Below, one piece after another: positions 57,708-64,000 of a stretch of 64,000 nucleotides of DNA; the first letter of the stretch is position 1; every line of letters begins with the position of its first letter. The DNA lies in the NCBI GenBank assembly GCA_963930775.1, contig OZ005689.1, forward strand, positions 14,694,923-14,758,922, read 5' to 3'. This DNA comes from Cliona cf. orientalis (taxonomy: Eukaryota; Porifera; Demospongiae; Clionaida; Clionaidae). The notes under the pieces were generated by a model. The model had not been told where the DNA came from. It did not search any database and was given only the letters and a program-made list of their open reading frames with translations. The translations under genes were made by a program, and so were the position numbers.

Positions 57708-58147
57708 CACTGCAAAACTGGTGGATCATGTTAACCTAACATGCATGGGTTATCTGAGTTGCAACTGCTCCTAGACACGTGAGAGTCAACACAATGCTGA
57801 TAAGAAATCACCAGATCTTTTTACACACTTGCATTGTCGCTTAATAATGACTGTTTTCATAGTATTAATCAATACTGCACTCTATACTTTGCATGAATTT
57901 AGTTTCAAAAAAATATGTGTTATCTGCATAAGATAACTCATGTACTAAATTCATGCCTAGTATATAGAGTGCAGTATTGTGATTTTTGATCAATACTATG
58001 AAAACAGTCATTATTATATGACAATGCAAGTGTATAAAAGGAACAGATGATTTCTTGTCAGTACTGTGTTGAATCTCACGTGTCTAGAAGCAGTTGCAAC
58101 TCAGATGACCCATGTTAGGTTAACATGACCCACCAGTTTTTGCAGTG
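57708..58147 (+). repeat. 440-bp foldback element, copy 1
   Basis: Almost the whole element is a palindrome with arms of about 215 bp, beginning CACTGCAAAACTGGTGG and ending CCACCAGTTTTTGCAGTG. AATTGTT flanks it on both sides (57701-57707 and 58148-58154), a 7-bp target duplication. Transcribed, it would give a long double-stranded hairpin. Confidence 0.88.
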
Positions 58148-58506
58148 AATTGTTTAATATTTTCAAAATTGACCGTTTTTGGTCATTTTTGCTATGAAAA
58201 ATCATTTTAGAAAATCCGGATATATTTTGGAAACTGTTTATAATATTGAAGGCTTATTCTGCTACACTATTATGGCAGAACCAGAGTAGTGTGTACTACA
58301 CTGACAGCCTAATGTAGACGTGGCTGCTGATAACTCATGATCGAGCAGGCTGAAGAGCACATTACAATTTGTGACAAAACTAATACAGCAACTAAATATG
58401 GACATAATGAGTGGCATGATTATATGCAACAGGAAATGGCCATCTATTTAAGAAGGACTGAAGCATACGTAGATTGCCATTGAACAGCTAGCCAAGAGCT
58501 GAAACA
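58148..58506. promoter_or_regulatory. Upstream region of the secreted-protein frame
   Basis: Between the foldback element and the ATG. A TATA-like tatttaag lies at about 58444, some 60 bases before the ATG at 58507, compatible with a short leader. This is a weak, sequence-only suggestion. Confidence 0.35.
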
Positions 58507-59859
58507 ATGAAAGTGTTGCTAAGTGTCGTGTATGCCATACTATTGGCTGCAAGTGTCCAGGGTTGTGGCTTCCTGGACCTCAAATGCAAGGCAAAAGATG
58601 CAATTGAGGAGGCTGGCTCACAGCTGATTGGTCAAGCTAAGCAAGCATTTGAGCAGGCAATGGATTACGTGTTTGACAATGACATTGTACCTCTACTAGA
58701 CAAAGTGGAAGCTGCTATAGATGCTGGCATTGACAAAGTGAACCAGGATGTCAATGAGACCATCGATCACGTTGAAAGCGCAATAGAGGCGATTATCCAA
58801 GATGCCGCTAAAACAGCCAACGCTCTAGCCACCAACCTCACTCATGACATTGAATAGATCATCTCCCAGGCTGCCAGTGCCGCAGAACAAGTGGAACAGA
58901 AGTTCTACCGGGATGCTTCTAATCTCTTAGAAAAGATCAACCAGATTGTGGAAAAAGGGCAGTGTTTGGAGGCTGCATTTGTCAAGCAGTTACAAGATGG
59001 AATCTACAGGCTGCTCAAATCACTGAATCCATACTACAGATTCTCTTCCTGCTGGCGCAGTCTGGGATTCAAAGCAACAATGACTTTAGAAGACCTCACA
59101 ACTATCGAACTCTACAACTACCAGAAAGAATGCACCTTACTGAACAAAATCACTCCTACCACACCAATTAAAGGGCCAGGAGGTCTTCTTGAGACTTATG
59201 CCCAGGGACAGTTGGATGCCGCAGAGTACTATTGCATTGGAGAGACTGCTAATGCACCTGCCTTCCAGGATGTGATGACGAAGGAGTGGGTGTGGTGGGG
59301 AGTGCAGTACAATGCATGGTTGAACATAATATCATCAGAAAAGAATAGTTACCGGCACACAGCTAAATCTGCCCGGGGCTATAAACTGCAAGACAATTCA
59401 TCATGTGGCACACCTGTGGAGTGCTATGCAAAGGCGATTGAAGATCTAAAGTTAGCAGAGCAGAAAATTTCTGGCATCCAATTCGGACTTTCACAGCTCA
59501 ATCAGACAGTGATCGCCAATCAGGAGCAGCTGATGGCCAGCATATCTGCAAACGTTCATTCAATCAAGGCCAATACAAATGCCAGTGCGAACAACAAGAA
59601 CTCTCTTACGACTCTGATGGTCAACGTGTCTCTTAATACGAAAGCAACTGATGACAACAAAAACATGATCACAGCAAACAAAATGGCCATCTCTACTGTT
59701 ACAGTTTCGTTGTGCAATTGCACTACAAGCAAGAACTTTATTTGTCCAACTAATACTGTGCTATGCGAGTATGTACAATGCTGTCATCTGTGTGTAACCT
59801 CAACCGATGACGCAGGCAAGCTAGTGTATATAGAAATTAAGAAGTTATCCAAACTATGA
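58507..59859 (+). pseudogene. Intronless secreted coiled-coil protein frame with one in-frame TAG
   Basis: ATG at 58507 opens a signal peptide (MKVLLSVVYAILLAASVQGC) and an amphipathic helical region. At codon 117 there is TAG (58855-58857). The same frame then stays open to 59857-59859, 450 codons in all without the stop. The part after the stop has a Cys-containing central region (SSCWRSLGF, GGLLETYAQG, EWVWWGVQYNAW), then Asn-rich heptad repeats with several N-glycosylation sites. It ends in a Cys-rich tail (LCNCTTSKNF, VQCCHLCV). I do not recognise the family; an extracellular or cell-surface coiled-coil role is inference. No introns are needed, unlike its neighbours, which could mean retrocopy origin, though I see no poly-A tail. 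Two inverted foldback elements flank it. A single CAG-to-TAG change, readthrough or assembly error would explain the stop. Confidence 0.7.
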
Positions 59860-60070
59860 TCAATAATGTAGCTAGCTAGCTGTCTTGGAGAGGGCCTTTA
59901 ACTTGTATTTTTTATTTTTTTATATTGTGCATGCATGGTGTTTTCAGTTGCTAATAGCTACTAGCTAGCTAGATACGTATCTTGGAGAGTGCCTTTGGTT
60001 TATTTTGATAATCTAAATCTTGTACTTTAGGGACAAATAATTTTATTTTAATAGGCTGCCTTACCTCGAG

Positions 60071-60511
60071 CACTGCAAAAACTGGTGAGTCATGTTAACC
60101 TAACATGGGTCATCTGAGTTGCAACTGCTTCTAGACACGTGAGATTCAACACAGTACTGACAAGAAATCATCTGTTCCTTTATACACTTGCATTATCATA
60201 TTATAATAATGACTGTTTTCATAGTATTGATCAAAAATCACAATACTGCACTCTATACTATAGGCATGAATTTAGTACACGAGTTATCTCATGCAGATAA
60301 CACATTTTTTTGAAATTAAATTCATGCAAAGTATAGAGTGCAGTATTGATTAATACTATGAAAACAGTCATTATTATGCGACAATGCAAGTGTGTAAAAG
60401 GATCTGGTGATTTCTTATCAGCATTGTGTTGACTCTCACATGTCTAGGAGCTGTTGCAACTCAGATAACCCATGCATGTCAGGTTAACATGATCCACCAG
60501 TTTTTGCAGTG
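60071..60511 (-). repeat. 441-bp foldback element, copy 2 (inverted)
   Basis: Reverse-complement match of the element at 57708-58147 along its full length, itself a palindrome. Its flanks (cctcgag and atatata) show no target duplication, unlike copy 1. Confidence 0.85.
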
Positions 60512-61231
60512 ATATATACCGGTATTATCATTACTTTCACAGATACATACATCGTACTAGTGTTTTTTTGCACTAATTTATGTGTCCTTTGCATACTTAT
60601 GCAGAAATTATCATAAAGAAAAAAAGCCAAACTTGCCTTTTGCCGCGTTCAGCACAAAAGAACGATCGTGCACCAGAGGCGTAGTAGGAAGATGATTAGA
60701 TAAAGGGGGGCTCTATAGATCTATAGGCAAGGGCAGTATGATCAGTGTGTATAAATTTTAGCCTAGCTAAAATTAATGACTATTCTAAAGCATAGGGAGG
60801 CACCAGCCCCCGGAGCCTCCATGGTTCCTACGCCTATGTGCACGGCTAGTGATAGTAACCACGCCCACTTTAAATGGCTGCCATCAACAGCAAACGGTGA
60901 AGTATCGGCTTGATAGCCGGCCACCCTTGCTCTCCATTGGTAACCGTGCTTGAATAAGGCTGAAATCAATAGTACCGAGCTACGGCTACTAGCTATTCGA
61001 ATTATGAAGATTTCGTGGGTAACTTACCTGGGCACTCTTTCGCGTGTAACTGCCACACTGATACCTGGAATATCGCCCCCCCCCCCCCCCCCCCCCACAG
61101 TTCCGATCCAATATAACGTGCACCGCCCATAGGTCGTTTTTCGCGAGGGTAGCTACGGTATAATAATCAAGACTACACCAATAGCCGCACTCAATACAGG
61201 GATCAGTAATTAATTTTAGTAGCTAGCTTAC
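60512..61231. other. No gene recognised; poly-C tract
   Basis: Poly-C run at about 61077-61096. Further exons of the - strand MNNL gene would be expected here, but none is clear. Confidence 0.45.
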
Positions 61232-61874
61232 TGTGTCTGAGGTTGTGCATCACGATAGATACCACCAGTAGAACCAGGTGAACAGTCTGGGCCTTGGAGT
61301 TCGAAGTTATTTTCAACACATCTTGTCATGATTGATAATTAAAATCCATTGTCACAAAATCAAAGGCGTAGATGCCGGTATAGTTTTGCCTTGGAGATGG
61401 TTGTCCCACTGGTAGGTTATGATCAATCAGTAGTACATCTATCAAATCATCGTTATTAGGGTCATCATCCGTTATCTCAATGTGGAGTTGGACTCCCTGA
61501 AAATGCAAAATTAATGAGAAAGTCCGTACTGACAGATAAGTCTTGAGAAATTTACCGTGTAAGTATCTATTAATCCCTGTAAAGTGATGGGATTTTCTAG
61601 ACCTAGCACAATGTCTTGAGAGAAATCAAGGGGATAGTCGTCAGTATTAGGATCAGAACTCTGATCGCCAAAGTAGGAGCAGCCTCTTCCAGTGCTCCCA
61701 ATAGCTCGGAGACAATAATTGAAGTAGCTGTCACAGAGATCATTACCGGCACAGCTGGTGGAATCAAAGCCATCACAACAGCCTTGAGATCGAGTCACCA
61801 CAGTCTCGGCATCTTCCGGTGGGGTTGCTGTAGCCAAAGACAGTCACCTCTAGCTGGTATATTCCTTCACACAC
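61232..61874 (-). pseudogene. MNNL (Notch-ligand N-terminal-like) domain gene, two exons, frameshifted
   Basis: Exon a 61874-61556 (acceptor gatgacag, donor ACG|gtaaat) and exon b 61496-61232 (acceptor gcattttcag, donor ACA|gtaagc) join in phase 0. Residues match the MNNL/C2-type domain at the N-terminus of Delta/Jagged-like proteins: GYSNPTGRCRDCGD, GCCDGFDSTSCAG, CDSYFNYCLRA, GCSYFGD, IVLGLENP, then LHIEITDDDPNNDD and GIYAFDFVTMDFNYQ. In those proteins it is followed by a DSL/EGF region and acts at the cell surface. Two breaks are visible. The GYSNPTGRCRDC segment is in a different phase from GCCDGFDS (near 61785-61795). RCVENNFELQGPDC after FNYQ is again shifted (near 61325). Either a pseudogene or indel errors; no signal exon was found. 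Confidence 0.65.
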
Positions 61875-64000
61875 CTGTCATCATGACTCCAGTTAATTAT
61901 ATTATGCATATATATGACACTGTCACAGCGGCTACGTACTTCATATCATGATTGCTACTATAGTAATAGTTACTTCAGTAGCTAGCTAGAGACTTCCCCC
62001 AGGCCCTTCCCTGGCATGCATGCAATAATTTCTCGCTACCCGGCTGGTTGCATGACTCAACGCCATGCATGTAGCGGCTAAAATGTTGGACAAGGAATAA
62101 TATTTAATAGCTGACTCTGAGGTCAATTGAGGCTACACAACTGACCCGCAGCACAATATACAAAATGATGGCTGATGATAGATCTAGTCCTATCTTTTGA
62201 AAGCTCATTCTGTTATCTGCCCTATCTACTGTATGTGGCTGGCATAAAAGTGATGACCATTGCGATTCTCATCGCGGCCCTTTATAGCCTCTCGCACGAG
62301 ACAACGTCGGCCCAGATCCGCCTCGCACTTCCACGGCGCTCCTCCGGTCCATGCATAAATTAGCCAGTGGTGCGGGAACCCAAACAAATTATAATTATAC
62401 ACACTTATCGATGCTTCTTTGCTAGCTTCTATGGTGTATAATTAAACCATGCACTTCCGGTATTGCAGGTCTTCTGGGAACACCCACACATTTAGATCAA
62501 AAGCGATAGCAAGGAAGAGGAAGCTGGCGCGTGCACGAATTTAAGACGGCGGAATTTCGTGGAGAGGCAGGCACAAGAACGAATTTTCTTCGCGTTGGTG
62601 CTGTCTTTGCTGGTATCATCATCGTGAGTCAACTGCTGTTAGCGAGCCTATATACCATGTACCAGATCGCTCCCTCCCCAGCTCTGGATGTATTGCATCA
62701 CAGGCACGGTGATGCAATACTGGGGAAGGAGTAGTCTGGTATATACATGAGACTACAGATCACAATGGAGGGAGGAAAGAAGTTCATACTGGTGGGACCA
62801 TGTTTTTCCTACGCACGCATGCGCAAGGGGTAAAGCAATCGGTTCCGTCCGTCCGTCTGTCTGTCTGTTTGTCTGTCCGTCTAGTCTGGGTGCCCGCCCC
62901 TTCACACGAGGAGGAAGGGTCTGGTACACTTCGCATCAATGACTTGTTCTTCACACCCCACGGGTACCGTGGGGCGACAATTGAGTGTGAACTCGTCATC
63001 GCTACACGTTTTACGTGTTATGACATGAAATTGTGCAACGTATGCATTCCATAGCCAAACCCATACTCTCCTTGTGCTTAGTTGGCCACTAGGGACCCCC
63101 CGTAAGCCCGACTTATTTAATTAACACTTCCGAATTAGCGCTAGCTTTGCTGACTCAGCTTCACTGCCACCCCCTGAATATCACCTATTTATTTCCTTTT
63201 GCTTGGGTGGAGATAATGGAAGCGGGGCTGGCATTGGCGCCCCGCCTCCACAAGGCCCATAATATGCACATGACTCTTATCACATCGCCTCTATTCGAAA
63301 TTAGGGTGGGTTTGGGCGGGTGATTTTCTAATGTAATGCCGGCGTAGCTATGCCTCAGCTTCTGCTGCCTTCTTGACCAGGTTAGCAATGAAGCTATGCC
63401 AAGCGCAGGAACATACATTGTGGTTAGCTCTCTCGCGCGCGCGCCTAACGCGCATGTTCGTGCTCGGCGGGCATGCGCAAGCCATGATCCCAACTCAATC
63501 GTCAATATATATCTGTGGCACAACGCGGGTGAATATTAATTATTATAGGTCCCTTATTGTGACACATTATGTAGTTGAGCTTGCTCCTTGCATATGTGTA
63601 ATTGCTATAATGATTGAAGTTTTGGTGTGTATCATATATATACCAGGTATGCATGCCATTATTCACTTACCCGCTAAAAGCCCAGCCTTGGGTATAATCT
63701 GCAACATAATCACTTAACTTGGCAGTGGCGGATCTAGGATTTGTTGAAGGGGGGGTTCTGTTATATTCTTGCGCGCGAAATTTTAGAAGCCACGCCCACT
63801 TTCGGCTAAAACCACGCCCATTTTCGATCGTTTTCAGAGCAACTACCGCTGAGGGTTATAGACGTAATATACCGTATATAGTACGCAACCTGTTAAGTCA
63901 TGCTAGCGCTAACTCGGGCAAAGTCAAGAAGCTTAGAATCGGCAAATGACGCCAAAACTGGCGAACAAAGCGTTTTCTGAGAAATCCACACAAATCATGA
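61875..64000. other. No gene recognised to right edge
   Basis: Contains a palindrome at 62662-62738 (CTCCCTCCCCAG..CTGGGGAAGGAG enclosing GTATTGCATCAC-type arms) and a (CCGT/CTGT) run at 62848-62885. A short frame with one hydrophobic span at 62531-62734 overlaps the palindrome and lacks support. The last 280 bases share tcgatcgttttcagagcaac with 46898, a dispersed repeat. Confidence 0.45.

Noticed and set aside
62531-62734. Small membrane protein
   Set aside because: One hydrophobic span, but the frame runs into a palindrome and has no start or splice context.

Overview
This is a eukaryotic, almost certainly metazoan window. Genes are split into many exons with GT-AG introns, repeats are dense, and gene types point to an early-branching marine invertebrate. 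A demosponge is my best guess: a DEATH-NACHT-LRR receptor, an SLC44 transporter, a Notch-ligand-type N-terminal (MNNL) domain, a BEL/Pao element and many foldback elements. Species assignment is inference; no rRNA or mitochondrial marker is present.

Layout. 1-10.6 kb: repeats, a 9-bp-duplication MITE, a tandem MITE array, a 5'-truncated non-LTR retrotransposon tail and a few orphan exon-like pieces. 10.6-37.3 kb: one NLR gene on the + strand, read as four exons (10635-10930, 16795-16949, 33593-36372, 37125-37292) whose phases join exactly to give 1132 codons plus stop. Its first intron holds a complete 4.6-kb Tc1/mariner transposon (11891-16495) that carries a second, multi-exon gene for a BEN-domain protein convergent with the transposase. 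Its second intron (16.6 kb) holds a BEL/Pao retrotransposon (20531-26513), two copies of a 2-kb inverted-repeat element and several elements that share TGTGACC ends. 37.3-48.7 kb: more TIR elements and the 3' part of a short-chain dehydrogenase gene on the - strand. One intron of that gene is itself a terminal-inverted-repeat element. 48.7-54.8 kb: fifteen in-frame exons of an SLC44 choline-transporter-like gene, with a single UGA codon where family members carry cysteine. 55-60.5 kb: clustered palindromes, then an intronless secreted-protein reading frame with one in-frame TAG, lying between two inverted copies of a 440-bp foldback element. 61.2-61.9 kb: two exons of an MNNL-type gene on the - strand with apparent frameshifts.

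Most notable: the BEN-carrying Tc1/mariner element, whose boundaries are shown by an empty paralogous site in the same window; a frame-preserving 48-bp hairpin insertion beside the NLR death domain; the transposon-like intron in the dehydrogenase; and the UGA-for-cysteine codon in SLC44. Several coding frames carry one disabling change each (NLR P-loop, both DDE enzymes, BEN, secreted protein, MNNL), so decay, an unusual allele or assembly error must be weighed for every stop codon reported.
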